Part shown: piece after piece, positions 28,873-40,498 of the stretch
How positions within the stretch are numbered: position 1 is the first letter of the stretch
Layout: the number at the start of each line of letters is the position of its first letter
Source of the DNA: Lactobacillus sp. PV034
GTDB taxonomy: Bacteria > Bacillota > Bacilli > Lactobacillales > Lactobacillaceae
Assembly (NCBI RefSeq): GCF_014522305.1
Contig: NZ_CP041982.1
Span: forward strand, 625,001 to 689,000
DNA: 64,000 nucleotides
Direction: 5' to 3'
The notes under the pieces: model-generated
Seen by the model: only the letters and a program-made list of their open reading frames with translations
Told to the model about the DNA's origin: nothing
Databases searched by the model: none
Position numbers and translations under genes: made by a program

Positions 28873-28903
28873 TAGCGCGGCAAGGAAACTTGTCGCGTTT
28901 TTT
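28873..28903 (+). terminator. Terminator after the 6S RNA
   Basis: CGCGGCAAG and CTTGTCGCG form a GC-rich stem around a GAAA loop, followed by TTTTTT. It lies about 15 bp after the 6S closing stem, so the primary transcript is probably trimmed. Confidence 0.88.
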
Positions 28904-28920
28904 CGTGAAAGAGGAATTTT

Positions 28921-29205
28921 ATGCTCATATATGTTGTAATGATTATTTTTATTTTTATTTTACTCCTAACCGGTGCATATATGCTATGGAGTGAAAGACA
29001 TGGACAATTTTTAATTTTTAACTTTAGTAATGATTCTAAACTTAGCACTCTTTTTACTATAACCAGTGTTGCTCTTTTTGTAGTAAGTTTTTTGGGGATT
29101 TTTATCCTTTTCACTTTAAGCAAAAACTATAACTTTGTTACTTTAATTTTAGGCACTTTAATTATTTTGTTCTTTTCTGCCTCATTTAATCGTTATAATA
29201 AATAA
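28921..29205 (+). CDS. Small three-helix membrane protein, unknown
   Basis: The 94 aa hydrophobic protein has three predicted membrane helices (about 3-22, 44-66 and 72-87) with one polar loop (SERHGQFLIFNFSNDSK). An AGAGG site lies 8 bp before the ATG. I do not recognise a family. It lies directly after the 6S terminator and 65 bp before usp, so some of its transcription may come from read-through of the 6S promoter. Composition and ribosome site support a real gene. Confidence 0.65.
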   Translation: MLIYVVMIIFIFILLLTGAYMLWSERHGQFLIFNFSNDSKLSTLFTITSVALFVVSFLGIFILFTLSKNYNFVTLILGTLIILFFSASFNRYNK

Positions 29206-29270
29206 TCTAATCTTTTCGTTCATCTCTTATTCCAATATTTGGTAAAATAGAATTTGAGAGGTGAATTATT

Positions 29271-29753
29271 ATGTTACAACAATATCAACATATTCAAGTA
29301 GCTGTCGATGGTTCAAAAGAAGCAAAGATGGCATTTGCAAAAGCTGTTGAGGTAGCCAAGAGAAACAATGCTACTTTGGAAATCGTTCATGTCATTGATA
29401 CAAGAGCTTTTCAAGATATTTCTAGTTTTGATTCAGAAATGGTTGAACAAGTTACCAAGGATGTTAAAGGAAGAATTACTAATTACTATGACGAAGCAAA
29501 AAAAGCTGGCGTAGAGAAAGTAAATTACCATATTGAATATGGCTCTCCTAAAAATATTCTGGCACATGAATTTCCTGAAAAACATGATATTGATTTAATC
29601 ATTATTGGTGGTACTGGTCTTAATGCAGTAGAAAGAATTTTAATCGGAAGCATTACAAAATATGTTACACGAACTGCAGACTGTGATGTGCTAGTTATTC
29701 GTGAGCCTGCTGCTCAAGATGAAGATATCCATAATAATAAAAACAACAATTAA
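29271..29753 (+). CDS. usp: Universal stress protein, UspA family
   Basis: The 160 aa protein has the Usp alpha/beta fold: HIQVAVDGSKEAKMAF at the start and the nucleotide motif G-2x-G-9x-GS near the end (GGTGLNAVERILIGS), marking the ATP-binding type. The C-terminal tail is polar (AAQDEDIHNNKNNN). Usp proteins respond to starvation and acid stress in lactobacilli. It has GAGAGG upstream and its own terminator; the 6S RNA lies two genes upstream. Confidence 0.93.
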   Translation: MLQQYQHIQVAVDGSKEAKMAFAKAVEVAKRNNATLEIVHVIDTRAFQDISSFDSEMVEQVTKDVKGRITNYYDEAKKAGVEKVNYHIEYGSPKNILAHEFPEKHDIDLIIIGGTGLNAVERILIGSITKYVTRTADCDVLVIREPAAQDEDIHNNKNNN

Positions 29754-29760
29754 CGACTAC

Positions 29761-29797
29761 TAAAAAAGCTTTGGAATAAAATTCCAAAGCTTTTTTC
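29761..29797 (+). terminator. Terminator of usp, abutting the IS110 element
   Basis: AAAAAAGCTTTGGAAT pairs with ATTCCAAAGCTTTTTT. The T run is also the left border of IS110 copy A, so the element entered in or beside the poly-T tract. Confidence 0.88.
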
Positions 29798-29956
29798 TAC
29801 GTAAAGTCAAGCATATTAGGGTGTTTGGCTTTATTTTTAACTTAAATTTCAGTTTAAGTAGCTTGTAGTGTCAATATATTTTTAGAATTAAGCATGATAA
29901 ATAAGCCCAAGTTTATATCTGATTTTTGGGCTTAGCGTTATAATGTATTTGATCAA

Positions 29957-31183
29957 TTAATTACGACTAAAGTCTTTTTGATTATGTGTGGCTACGTTGT
30001 AATCATATAGTTGATCATTAATAATCAGGGCATAAATAGTTCTGATTAATTTATGTATTGAAGCAATAGCTATCTTCTTAAATCCTTTGGTTTGAGAGGA
30101 TAGCTTTTTGCTTTCGTAATAATCTGCTATATGACAGGGGCTAGTTTTAGCCGCATTCTCAATTTGACCAATAGCACGGTAAAGCAACTTACGTGCTACT
30201 GCATTCCCATGCTTAGTAATACTTAAATTAGAATCCATTTCACCTGACTGATATCTACCTGGATCTATGCCAATAAAAGCATTAATTTTATTGGGATTAC
30301 TAAATCTGCGAATATCTCCCAATTCTGCTAAGACTCTGACTGCAGTAGTTTGGGCAAAGCCTGGAATACTTTCTAGATTTTCTAGATCATGATTAGGTAA
30401 AGTCTTAGCTAGTTTAACCATTCTTGTAATTAATTGTTCTCTTTGCTTACTTAGATTAAGTAGTCTTTGGGCATAATATTGTACTTGTTGGACTTCTATA
30501 CTAGTCTCAGGGACAACTGGATAAGCTTGATTAGCTAATTCAATAAGTTTATCAGCAGTTTTTTGTGCATGTTTAAATGCAATACCTTTTAAATTCATTA
30601 GCCAATTAATAAGCTGTCTTTTATCCTCTTGTCTTACCGAATCGCAATGAGAGTAATGTGCAACTATTTGCCAGTAATTATTACCTTTAGCAGTAGAAAA
30701 TAGATTTTCGATTTCAGGAAAGGTTGATTGTAAAGCCTGGTGAAGTCTATTTTTAGCTATAACTAAATCATCTGTTAGCTGGTCATAGAAACGACTCATA
30801 GCGTTGAGCTGCTTATAGGACTGAGACTGGTTTTGACTAACTGGATGATGATAAAGTCTTTGAATTAAAGCTAAATGGTAAGCATCAGTTTTATCAGTCT
30901 TATTATGACGTAGTCCCAGATCCATTTCTTTTTTCGCTTTAAGAGGATTAAGCACAACATATTTATAACCGTAATCTTCTAGAAAGGCTTGCAGTCTGCG
31001 TGAATAAACACCTGTAGCTTCAAAAATAATTTGTGGTTGTTTAGTAAAGGCGGCTAATTCTTGAAGCAATTTAATAAAACCAGGACGATCGTTAGTAATA
31101 GTAAATTCATTTTTACTATCACCAATTAGTTCACAAATAGTAGAAGTAGACTTACTTACATCAATTCCAAAAGTAACTTGCAT
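29957..31183 (-). CDS. IS110-family DEDD recombinase (copy A)
   Basis: The 408 aa transposase has an N-terminal RuvC-like DEDD domain: first Asp in FGIDVSKSTST, Glu in IIFEATGVYSRR, Asp residues in DKTDAYHLA. A coiled middle region follows, then the C-terminal Transposase_20 domain (LESIPGFAQTTAVRVLAELGDI, INAFIGIDPGRYQSGE), which holds the serine nucleophile of the family. Such recombinases are guided by an RNA from the element's own noncoding end. The copy is intact and ends HNQKDFSRN. An AGGAGG site lies upstream of the ATG. Confidence 0.95.
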   Translation of the reverse strand: MQVTFGIDVSKSTSTICELIGDSKNEFTITNDRPGFIKLLQELAAFTKQPQIIFEATGVYSRRLQAFLEDYGYKYVVLNPLKAKKEMDLGLRHNKTDKTDAYHLALIQRLYHHPVSQNQSQSYKQLNAMSRFYDQLTDDLVIAKNRLHQALQSTFPEIENLFSTAKGNNYWQIVAHYSHCDSVRQEDKRQLINWLMNLKGIAFKHAQKTADKLIELANQAYPVVPETSIEVQQVQYYAQRLLNLSKQREQLITRMVKLAKTLPNHDLENLESIPGFAQTTAVRVLAELGDIRRFSNPNKINAFIGIDPGRYQSGEMDSNLSITKHGNAVARKLLYRAIGQIENAAKTSPCHIADYYESKKLSSQTKGFKKIAIASIHKLIRTIYALIINDQLYDYNVATHNQKDFSRN

Positions 31184-31184
31184 A

Positions 31185-31347
31185 ATATAAACCTCCTAAG
31201 CATGAGTAGTGAAAAGTATTTACTTAAGAAATCAGATCTAATTTTCTAAACTCGACATCAAAGTGTCCACATTCTTCGAAGAGATTATTGATAACCTAAG
31301 TAAAACTGCCAGTTTTTAATGCGACATCAAGTGTCTAAAAAGGCTTT
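31185..31347 (-). ncRNA. Candidate bridge RNA of IS110 copy A
   Basis: The 5' noncoding part of the element carries a plausible promoter on the minus strand (TTGTAG 31376-31381, 17 bp, AATTAT 31353-31358) and a row of small hairpins: GACACTTGATGTC (31323-31335), AAAACTGGCAGTTTT (31302-31316), TCTTCGAAGA (31273-31282) and GACACTTTGATGTC (31254-31267). In IS110-group elements this end encodes the bridge RNA with target- and donor-binding loops. Assigning it here is inference from position and structure. The patch ATTAAAAAC (31312-31320) is one of the few places that differ strongly from copy B. Confidence 0.55.
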
Positions 31348-31390
31348 GACATATAATTTTACTACTACTTAAATTCTACAAGAGAATAAA

Positions 31391-31432
31391 AATAGTGAAT
31401 TAATCATCCCGTCGGATAACTAATTCACTATT
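31391..31432 (-). terminator. Hairpin carried at the 5' end of IS110 copy A
   Basis: AATAGTGAATTA (31391-31402) pairs perfectly with TAATTCACTATT (31421-31432) and is followed on the minus strand by TTTTTATTCT. It can stop transcription coming from rodA before the transposase. The same hairpin is in copy B, so it belongs to the element. Confidence 0.75.
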
Positions 31433-31452
31433 TAGCTTAGAATGTTTTTATT

Positions 31453-32643
31453 TTAAAAATCACCAGCTGTTGAGAACATGTAGTCCTTATGGTGCCACTT
31501 CATTGATAAGATTAGTCCAATACCAATCATATTTCCCAATAAGGCTGACCCTCCTTGAGAAACAAATGGTAGTGGAATACCAGTCAGTGGCAGTAAATCA
31601 ATTCCCATTCCTATATTTTCAAATACGTGGAATAAGATCATCATAATAATTCCTGTTGAAATGTAAGAATAAAAGGCATTTCTCGTCTCAAACGTTATTT
31701 GTACCATTTGAAAGATTAGATAGAAATAAATAAATATTATTACACAGCAACCAATAAAACCAAATGTCTCTCCAATTACTGAAAATACCATATCTGAAGT
31801 ACGAACCGGAACATAAACATTAATTTTTCCAAATCCTTGACCAAATAATTGACCAGAGCCAATGGCTTTCATACTTTGCCATAATTGGTAAGCTCCCTTG
31901 GAAGTATCACCTGATGGATCCAACCAAGAATTAATTCTTTCAAATTGATAGGCACGGAAAAAATGCCCTAAAATGGATTGACCACCAGGAGTCACAACCA
32001 ATAAGATTGCTCCTGCACCTAAAATAAACACCGCCCCATAAATGGGCACAATAATTTTCCAGGAAATACCGGAAACTAAAATTACTCCCCCAACGATTGC
32101 AAAGAATACCAACATCGTTCCAAAGTCATTTTGTAGTTTTAACAAAACTGCAACTGGGATTAACCAAGCAAATATTTTTCCAATTAATAGCCAATCATTT
32201 CGTAAAGTATGAGCATATTCATTATTATGTTTCTGTACTACTCGTGCTAACATCAAAATAAAGGCTGGTTTCATTAACTCTGAAGGTTGGAATGTTAATG
32301 GACCTAGTTTAACCCAACTTTTCGCACCTGTATCAGCTGCTACTTGCCGATCATAAAGAAAAAGAACAGCAATTAAAAGTACTATTCCTATTCCATATGC
32401 AATTGGAGCTAACCGATATAACTGTTCAGCATCAAACTGCATCACTAATATTATCAGTACAACCGAAACTAGATACCATATAGCTTGAATTAATACTAAT
32501 TGTTTTGGACTTCCCATCTTGGGGTCATTAGCTGCGGCAATCCAAATTGAATACAAACTGATTATCGCCAGTAATACTACGGGGATTACAATCCCCCATG
32601 CTATTCTGTCATACCAGTTCATTTTATTTTCAACTTTTGCCAT
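31453..32643 (-). CDS. rodA: RodA, SEDS peptidoglycan polymerase
   Basis: The 396 aa protein has about ten membrane helices and SEDS motifs such as AKSWVKLGPLTFQPSELMKPAF and RINSWLDPSGD, the latter in the catalytic loop region, plus PLTGIPLPFVSQGGSALLGN near the C-terminus. It is a RodA/FtsW protein; the location with mreB-like genes favours RodA, the elongation glycosyltransferase. The stop codon lies directly beside the IS110 element, so the native end of the operon has been displaced. The N-terminal KVENKMNWYDRIAW is typical of lactobacillar RodA. Confidence 0.92.
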   Translation of the reverse strand: MAKVENKMNWYDRIAWGIVIPVVLLAIISLYSIWIAAANDPKMGSPKQLVLIQAIWYLVSVVLIILVMQFDAEQLYRLAPIAYGIGIVLLIAVLFLYDRQVAADTGAKSWVKLGPLTFQPSELMKPAFILMLARVVQKHNNEYAHTLRNDWLLIGKIFAWLIPVAVLLKLQNDFGTMLVFFAIVGGVILVSGISWKIIVPIYGAVFILGAGAILLVVTPGGQSILGHFFRAYQFERINSWLDPSGDTSKGAYQLWQSMKAIGSGQLFGQGFGKINVYVPVRTSDMVFSVIGETFGFIGCCVIIFIYFYLIFQMVQITFETRNAFYSYISTGIIMMILFHVFENIGMGIDLLPLTGIPLPFVSQGGSALLGNMIGIGLILSMKWHHKDYMFSTAGDF

Positions 32644-32657
32644 AAATTAAACCTTAA

Positions 32658-32885
32658 TTACTTTTCATGCAAAGTGAAGTAAGATAGCAATTCATTAATT
32701 GCACTTTCCAAAGTTTTTGAATATAAACTGTGGTTATTCTTACTGGAAACTGCATGATATTTTTCTTCAACTTGCTCAATAATTCCAATTGAGCGTTTCC
32801 CCGGAATTACAACTTCCCAAGTAGGATTAGCAACTCCTTTACGTTCATTAACTTCAATATCAATACTTTCTAATTTTCTAGACAT
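32658..32885 (-). CDS. DUF2969 family protein
   Basis: The 75 aa protein (MSRKLESIDIEVNERK, then TWEVVIPGKRSIGIIEQ) belongs to DUF2969, a small family of lactobacilli always found near rodA/yidD-type genes. It looks soluble. No function is known. AGGAG lies upstream; the gene is 8 bp after yidD and 14 bp before rodA in one operon. Confidence 0.85.
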   Translation of the reverse strand: MSRKLESIDIEVNERKGVANPTWEVVIPGKRSIGIIEQVEEKYHAVSSKNNHSLYSKTLESAINELLSYFTLHEK

Positions 32886-32893
32886 ACTTTCTC

Positions 32894-33181
32894 CTATTTT
32901 TTATGAAAAGCGTTTGCAATAATTTCATCCTCATAATTTTCAGGATGAGGATTTTTTCTTAAAGTAAAAAACTTTGGTACTGGATCTACTCCACCTTTGA
33001 CAAAGGGATTACATCTCAAAATCCTAGCTATCCCCATTATTATTCCTAAAATAACCCCATGCATCTTTATCGCATCAATCATATAAGTTGAACATGTTGG
33101 ATAATATCGACAAGTAGGAGGTAATAATGGCGAAATAAGATTTTGATAGAGCTTTACCAATCCAATAAATATATTTTTCAT
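32894..33181 (-). CDS. yidD: Membrane protein insertion efficiency factor YidD
   Basis: The 95 aa protein has the YidD signature: [20 protein letters not shown] at about 12-31, [20 protein letters not shown] at about 50-70. YidD helps YidC insert membrane proteins and is peripheral to the inner membrane. Length is normal. It lies in the mbl-epuA-yidD-DUF2969-rodA part of the operon. Confidence 0.93.
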   Translation of the reverse strand: MKNIFIGLVKLYQNLISPLLPPTCRYYPTCSTYMIDAIKMHGVILGIIMGIARILRCNPFVKGGVDPVPKFFTLRKNPHPENYEDEIIANAFHKK

Positions 33182-33188
33182 AGTTAAG

Positions 33189-33371
33189 TTAACTTAAAAA
33201 CTGAAATAAGTGAATCCATGTTGAAGGGAAAAATAAATTAAAGGGGTTTCCACTAGCTATCCCACAACCAACAAAAGCTCCTATTAACATTACTATACAA
33301 AGTAATAAAAAGAACTTCCCTATTTTTTTTACTTCATTAATTATGGTCGCACTATTAAATAAATTATTCAT
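33189..33371 (-). CDS. EpuA-like small membrane protein ('RNA polymerase subunit beta' family)
   Basis: The peptide of about 60 aa has one membrane helix ([18 protein letters not shown]) and a short outside end with [19 protein letters not shown], matching the EpuA family (PF11772). These proteins are often misnamed 'DNA-directed RNA polymerase subunit beta' and have no known polymerase role. I take the ATG at 33369-33371, one base after the mbl stop; a TTG ten codons earlier would overlap mbl. Function unknown. Confidence 0.75.
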   Translation of the reverse strand: MNNLFNSATIINEVKKIGKFFLLLCIVMLIGAFVGCGIASGNPFNLFFPSTWIHLFQFLS

Positions 33372-33372
33372 T

Positions 33373-34368
33373 TTAATGCTTTCGTCGTGATTGTTTTTCA
33401 ATATTCTTTAATAATGTTCCAGTTCCTAATGCCACCGCTTCAAGTGGTTCATCAGCCTTTAAAACAGGAACTTGCAAATAATAAGTTATTAACTTATCAA
33501 TGTTAGCGAGTAGCGCACCACCACCTGTTAACATGATACCACGATCTATAATATCTGCTGATAATTCAGGAGGAGTTTCTTGGAGTACCTCTTTGGTAGC
33601 TGCCACTATTGACATCAATCCATCATTTAGTGCTCCCTGTACTTCTGGCGCGGTAATAGTTGTCTGCTTAGGTAAGCCATCAACCATGTCACGTCCACGA
33701 ATCGTAATTGATGCTTCAGCATCAGCATCAAAGGCAGTACCAATTTCTTTCTTAATTTGCTCTGAAGTTCTTTGACCAATAAGCAAATTCTTTTCACTCT
33801 TAATATAGTTAGCAATAGATTGATCCATCTTATCACCAGCCCAACGTACAGATTGAGAGGTAACAATTTCACCCATTGAGAGCACAGCAATATCAGTAGT
33901 ACCCCCACCAATATCAATTACCATGTTTCCTTGAGGTTTAAAAATATCTAATCCAGCACCTACAGCTGCTACTTTAGGTTCAAAATCTAGATAAACATTA
34001 CCACCACCAGCTCTTTCCGCTGCCTGAATGATAGCCTTTTGTTCAATTGACGTAACCCCAGTAGGTGCACAAATTAAAATGTTAGGTTTGGACATAAATC
34101 CTTTAACATTTAATTTTTCAATAAAGTAAGTTAGCATTTCACCTGCTATATCAAAATCAGCAATTACCCCATTCTTTAATGGGCGAATTACTCGAATATT
34201 GCCGGGGGTACGGCCAACCATTTTATATGCTTCTGTTCCAACTGCTACTACTTTGTCAGTATCAGTGTCCACAGCTACTACGGAAGGTTCATTTAGAACA
34301 ATACCTTTTCCTGAAACGTTGATTAGAACATTAGCTGTTCCTAAGTCAATTCCTATATCTCTTGCCAC
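33373..34368 (-). CDS. mbl: Second MreB-type actin (Mbl-like)
   Basis: The 331 aa protein is a full MreB paralog with [32 protein letters not shown] and [13 protein letters not shown]. It lacks the FGFG-type N-terminal amphipathic tail of MreB at 1190-2191 and starts MARDIGIDLG. In the atp-mbl-rodA operon it corresponds to the position of mbl in many Firmicutes. It should work with RodA in sidewall synthesis. Mbl versus MreBH identity is not decided by the sequence alone. Confidence 0.88.
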   Translation of the reverse strand: MARDIGIDLGTANVLINVSGKGIVLNEPSVVAVDTDTDKVVAVGTEAYKMVGRTPGNIRVIRPLKNGVIADFDIAGEMLTYFIEKLNVKGFMSKPNILICAPTGVTSIEQKAIIQAAERAGGGNVYLDFEPKVAAVGAGLDIFKPQGNMVIDIGGGTTDIAVLSMGEIVTSQSVRWAGDKMDQSIANYIKSEKNLLIGQRTSEQIKKEIGTAFDADAEASITIRGRDMVDGLPKQTTITAPEVQGALNDGLMSIVAATKEVLQETPPELSADIIDRGIMLTGGGALLANIDKLITYYLQVPVLKADEPLEAVALGTGTLLKNIEKQSRRKH

Positions 34369-34474
34369 GTTAGTGCCTCCAGTTTTTAATCATTAAAAAT
34401 TGTAACATAAAAAAGCTGTTTCTTTAAGAAATAGTCGCAACTTCTCTATTTTTAATAAAAACGTTAATTTTGCA

Positions 34475-34705
34475 CTAAAACAGCATTTTTAAATATAAAG
34501 ATTGATCAATTAGAGTAATTAAGAATTGTCCAACTAAAAATCCTAGAGCAATAGCTGAAAACAGAAGAAATAATTGAATCTCGAAATTATGTCCCTTTCG
34601 AAATAACTTCTCTATTCTTAATCCTTGAATTGCTTTAAATGAAAAAGCAATTGTCACAAAGTATGTAATAATGCTCACTATTGCATGTATTCCTATTTGT
34701 TGCAT
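34475..34705 (-). CDS. DUF1146 (YwzB-like) small membrane protein
   Basis: The 76 aa protein has two membrane helices (about 8-25 and 45-68) joined by a basic loop (GLRIEKLFRKGHN), fitting the DUF1146/YwzB family, which lies between atpC and the mbl or murA gene in many Firmicutes. Function unknown. The ATG at 34703-34705 follows GGTG, downstream of the atpC terminator. Confidence 0.82.
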   Translation of the reverse strand: MQQIGIHAIVSIITYFVTIAFSFKAIQGLRIEKLFRKGHNFEIQLFLLFSAIALGFLVGQFLITLIDQSLYLKMLF

Positions 34706-34720
34706 AATTTTCACCATAAA

Positions 34721-34746
34721 AAAAGACGGATTCTTATCCGTCTTTC
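34721..34746 (-). terminator. Terminator between atpC and DUF1146
   Basis: AAGACGGA and TCCGTCTT pair, followed by a run of seven T on the minus strand, directly after atpC. It probably lowers expression of the downstream shape genes relative to the ATP synthase. Confidence 0.88.
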
Positions 34747-34753
34747 AGTAATA

Positions 34754-35194
34754 CTATTTTCCATAATGATTACGCACATTAAGTCGGTTAATTGCACGCC
34801 GTAAGGCAATTTCATTTTCCAACATTGTACGTTTATCATGTTTAGCCTTAGCCTCTTCAATATGTTTTTCTGCACGTTCCTTAGCTTCTTGAGCACGTGT
34901 TGCATCAATATTACGGGCACGTTCAGCACTATCAGAAATGATAGTAGCAACATTATCAGAAAATTCTATATAACCACCACTAACGGCAATTTCATCAAGA
35001 CGATTATCCATATCTTGTCCACGTTTAATTTTCACGTCACAAATTTCTAATGGCGCTACAATAGGCATGTGATTATACATAATTGTCATGTCACCATCAG
35101 TTGCACGCATTTCTACGAAGACAGCGTGGTGAGAATAAACAATACCATCTGGTGTTACAATATTAACTGTTAAAAGATTCTCTGGTTCTGCCAT
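34754..35194 (-). CDS. atpC: ATP synthase epsilon subunit
   Basis: The 146 aa protein has the N-terminal beta-sandwich (NLLTVNIVTPDGIVYSHHAVFVEMRATDGDMTIMYNHMP) and a C-terminal two-helix hairpin (about 90-140). Epsilon is part of the rotor stalk and can inhibit ATP hydrolysis. It is the last gene of the operon. In lactobacilli the complex mainly works as an ATP-driven proton pump for acid resistance. Confidence 0.96.
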   Translation of the reverse strand: MAEPENLLTVNIVTPDGIVYSHHAVFVEMRATDGDMTIMYNHMPIVAPLEICDVKIKRGQDMDNRLDEIAVSGGYIEFSDNVATIISDSAERARNIDATRAQEAKERAEKHIEEAKAKHDKRTMLENEIALRRAINRLNVRNHYGK

Positions 35195-35205
35195 TTTGCA
35201 TCACC

Positions 35206-36654
<1,449 letters not shown>

Positions 36655-36677
36655 CTACCTCCTTTTCTTTTCTATTA

Positions 36678-37628
36678 TTATTCAAGAGCATTTGCACCAC
36701 CAATAATTTCAGTAAGTTCAGTAGTGATTTGTCCTTGTCTTGCTCTATTTAATTTCTTCTCTAAATCAGAAACAATATCTTTAGCATTATCAGATGCACT
36801 TTGCATAGCTGTCATTGAACTGGCATGTTCAGCAGTTTTAGCATCCAAAATCGCACCAAATATCATTGATCTTGCATATTGAGGTAAAACAGTTTGTAAA
36901 ACAGCATCTACATTTGGTTCAATGAGATACTCAGTAGATAGGGCTTTTTTATCTTGATTAATATCGATATCAGATAAAGGTAGCATTTTTTCTACTCTAA
37001 AAGCGGATGTCAAACTATTTACATGGTGAGTATAACAAACATATAGCTCATCATATACACCATTTAAATACATCTTTAGTGCAGTTTGAATAACATCTTT
37101 TACATCTTCATAGGTTGGTACATTTGCTACTCCGCTGTCTTCATAAACAACATTTAAATTTTGTTTTTTAAAGAACTGAGCAGCTACGCTACCAACAGCA
37201 AGAATTTTGCTGTCTTTCTTTTGAGCCTCATTATCCTTAAAAATACTCATCATATTTTTAATTACTTGACTGTTATATGATCCAACCAAACCTCTATCAC
37301 CAGCAATTACGAGATAACCAGTGGATTTTATTTCCTTACGAGGCTGAATCAAATCGGTTAAACTACCAAGATTAAAAATATCACCATAATTAAGAGTAGA
37401 TAAACTATTGCTATCACTGTTACCTACATCTAAAAATTCTGAGATTCTCCCGCTCATAAGGTGAGAAACAGTATCACGAACCTTATCGTGATAAACAGAA
37501 TAATGTTCATCTAATTTTTCGGTCTGATTTAAGTGTACCCCTGAAACCATTCTCATAGCTTCAGTGATTTGACCAGTTTTCTGAGTAGAAGAAATTTTCT
37601 TCTTTAATTCAAGGAGAGATTCTGCCAA
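36678..37628 (-). CDS. atpG: ATP synthase gamma subunit
   Basis: The 316 aa protein has the conserved ends: [25 protein letters not shown] at the N-terminus and [31 protein letters not shown] at the C-terminus, which form the rotating coiled coil. The middle holds the Rossmann-like part ([16 protein letters not shown]). An insertion of about 25 residues after position 60 makes it longer than the Bacillus protein, as in other lactobacilli. Confidence 0.97.
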   Translation of the reverse strand: MAESLLELKKKISSTQKTGQITEAMRMVSGVHLNQTEKLDEHYSVYHDKVRDTVSHLMSGRISEFLDVGNSDSNSLSTLNYGDIFNLGSLTDLIQPRKEIKSTGYLVIAGDRGLVGSYNSQVIKNMMSIFKDNEAQKKDSKILAVGSVAAQFFKKQNLNVVYEDSGVANVPTYEDVKDVIQTALKMYLNGVYDELYVCYTHHVNSLTSAFRVEKMLPLSDIDINQDKKALSTEYLIEPNVDAVLQTVLPQYARSMIFGAILDAKTAEHASSMTAMQSASDNAKDIVSDLEKKLNRARQGQITTELTEIIGGANALE

Positions 37629-37642
37629 TGAAAAAACCTCCT

Positions 37643-39712
<2,070 letters not shown>

Positions 39713-39713
<1 letters not shown>

Positions 39714-40213
39714 TAGTCATCGAGCCCCTTGATAAAACTATCTACCAAGTCTTTTTGATCTTCTTCATTTAAATTTTTACTAATTAGCTTTTCAGCAATT
39801 GAAATTGAAAGATCTGCAACTTGATCACGAGCTTCATTTAAAGCATCTGTCTTTGCTTGTTTTGCATCTTCAGCTGCCTTTTTTCTAATAGCGGTAGCTT
39901 CATCATCAGCTTGACTAATAATTTGATTTTTAGTCTTTTCCGCATTGCTTTTTGCAGTAGAAAGAATTTGAGTTGCCTCTTGTTTAGAGTCTTTTAGTGC
40001 TGCTTCACGCTCATTTGCAAGTAATTCTGCTTTTTTGCGGTCACTTTCTGCTTGATCTAAGTCATCAATAACTTTTTGACGACGCTTTTCCATCATATCA
40101 GTAACCGGACCCCAAGCATAATGCCCTACAAGAATAAGCAAAAGTGCAAAAATTAGAAGGTAATACAAAGTATCACCTAACTCTAGTTTTAAGGCTGCAA
40201 ACATTAATTGCAT
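39713..40213 (-). CDS. atpF: ATP synthase subunit b
   Basis: The 166 aa protein has one N-terminal membrane helix (about 16-33) and a long charged helix (EKRRQKVIDDLDQAESDRKK onward), forming the peripheral stalk dimer. Length and layout are standard. It lies between atpE and atpH. Confidence 0.96.
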
Positions 40214-40255
40214 AGTTTCCCCTTCTTTCTTGTAATAACGATCTCCTTAACGAAA

Positions 40256-40480
40256 TTACATAAAGAGGATTAAGAAACCAATAACTAATGACAAAATAGG
40301 AACAGCTTCGATTAAACCTACACCGATGAACATCATTGATCTCAATGAGCCTGCAGATTCAGGTTGTCTTGCCATACCTTCAATAGTTTTTGAAATAACC
40401 TTACCGTTACCGTAGGCAGCAGCTAATGCGGCAAAACCAGCAGCGATTGCGGCACCAATATATTTCAAACCATCTTTCAT
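40256..40480 (-). CDS. atpE: ATP synthase subunit c
   Basis: The 74 aa hairpin has two membrane helices joined by the polar loop with ARQPE, and the proton-carrying Glu in helix 2 ([14 protein letters not shown]). No sodium-binding residues (Q in helix 1, ET in helix 2) are seen, so it should be proton coupled. It forms the rotor ring of Fo. Confidence 0.97.
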   Translation of the reverse strand: MKDGLKYIGAAIAAGFAALAAAYGNGKVISKTIEGMARQPESAGSLRSMMFIGVGLIEAVPILSLVIGFLILFM

Positions 40481-40498
40481 AGTAAAACCTCCGTAAAA

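Larger units (their letters stand above)
29790..31448 (-). mobile_element. IS110-family insertion sequence, copy A
   Basis: A block of about 1659 bp is nearly identical to 49718-51377. Identity begins at CTTTTTTCTACGTAAAGTC on the left and ends at TAGAATGTTTT on the right; exact ends may lie a few bases inside, because the shared T-rich edges could belong to the target. No terminal inverted repeats or target duplication are visible, as is typical of IS110. The transposase reads on the minus strand with about 265 bp noncoding 5' and about 165 bp noncoding 3' of it. It sits between the usp terminator and the rodA stop codon. Confidence 0.9.

Noticed and set aside
31254..31335. Repeated GACATCAA-GTGTC units as a CRISPR-like array
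   Set aside because: Only two units, each a small hairpin, inside an IS element and present identically in the second copy; no cas genes.
33189..33401. A real RNA polymerase subunit
   Set aside because: The product is a one-helix membrane peptide of the EpuA family; the name seen in databases is misleading.
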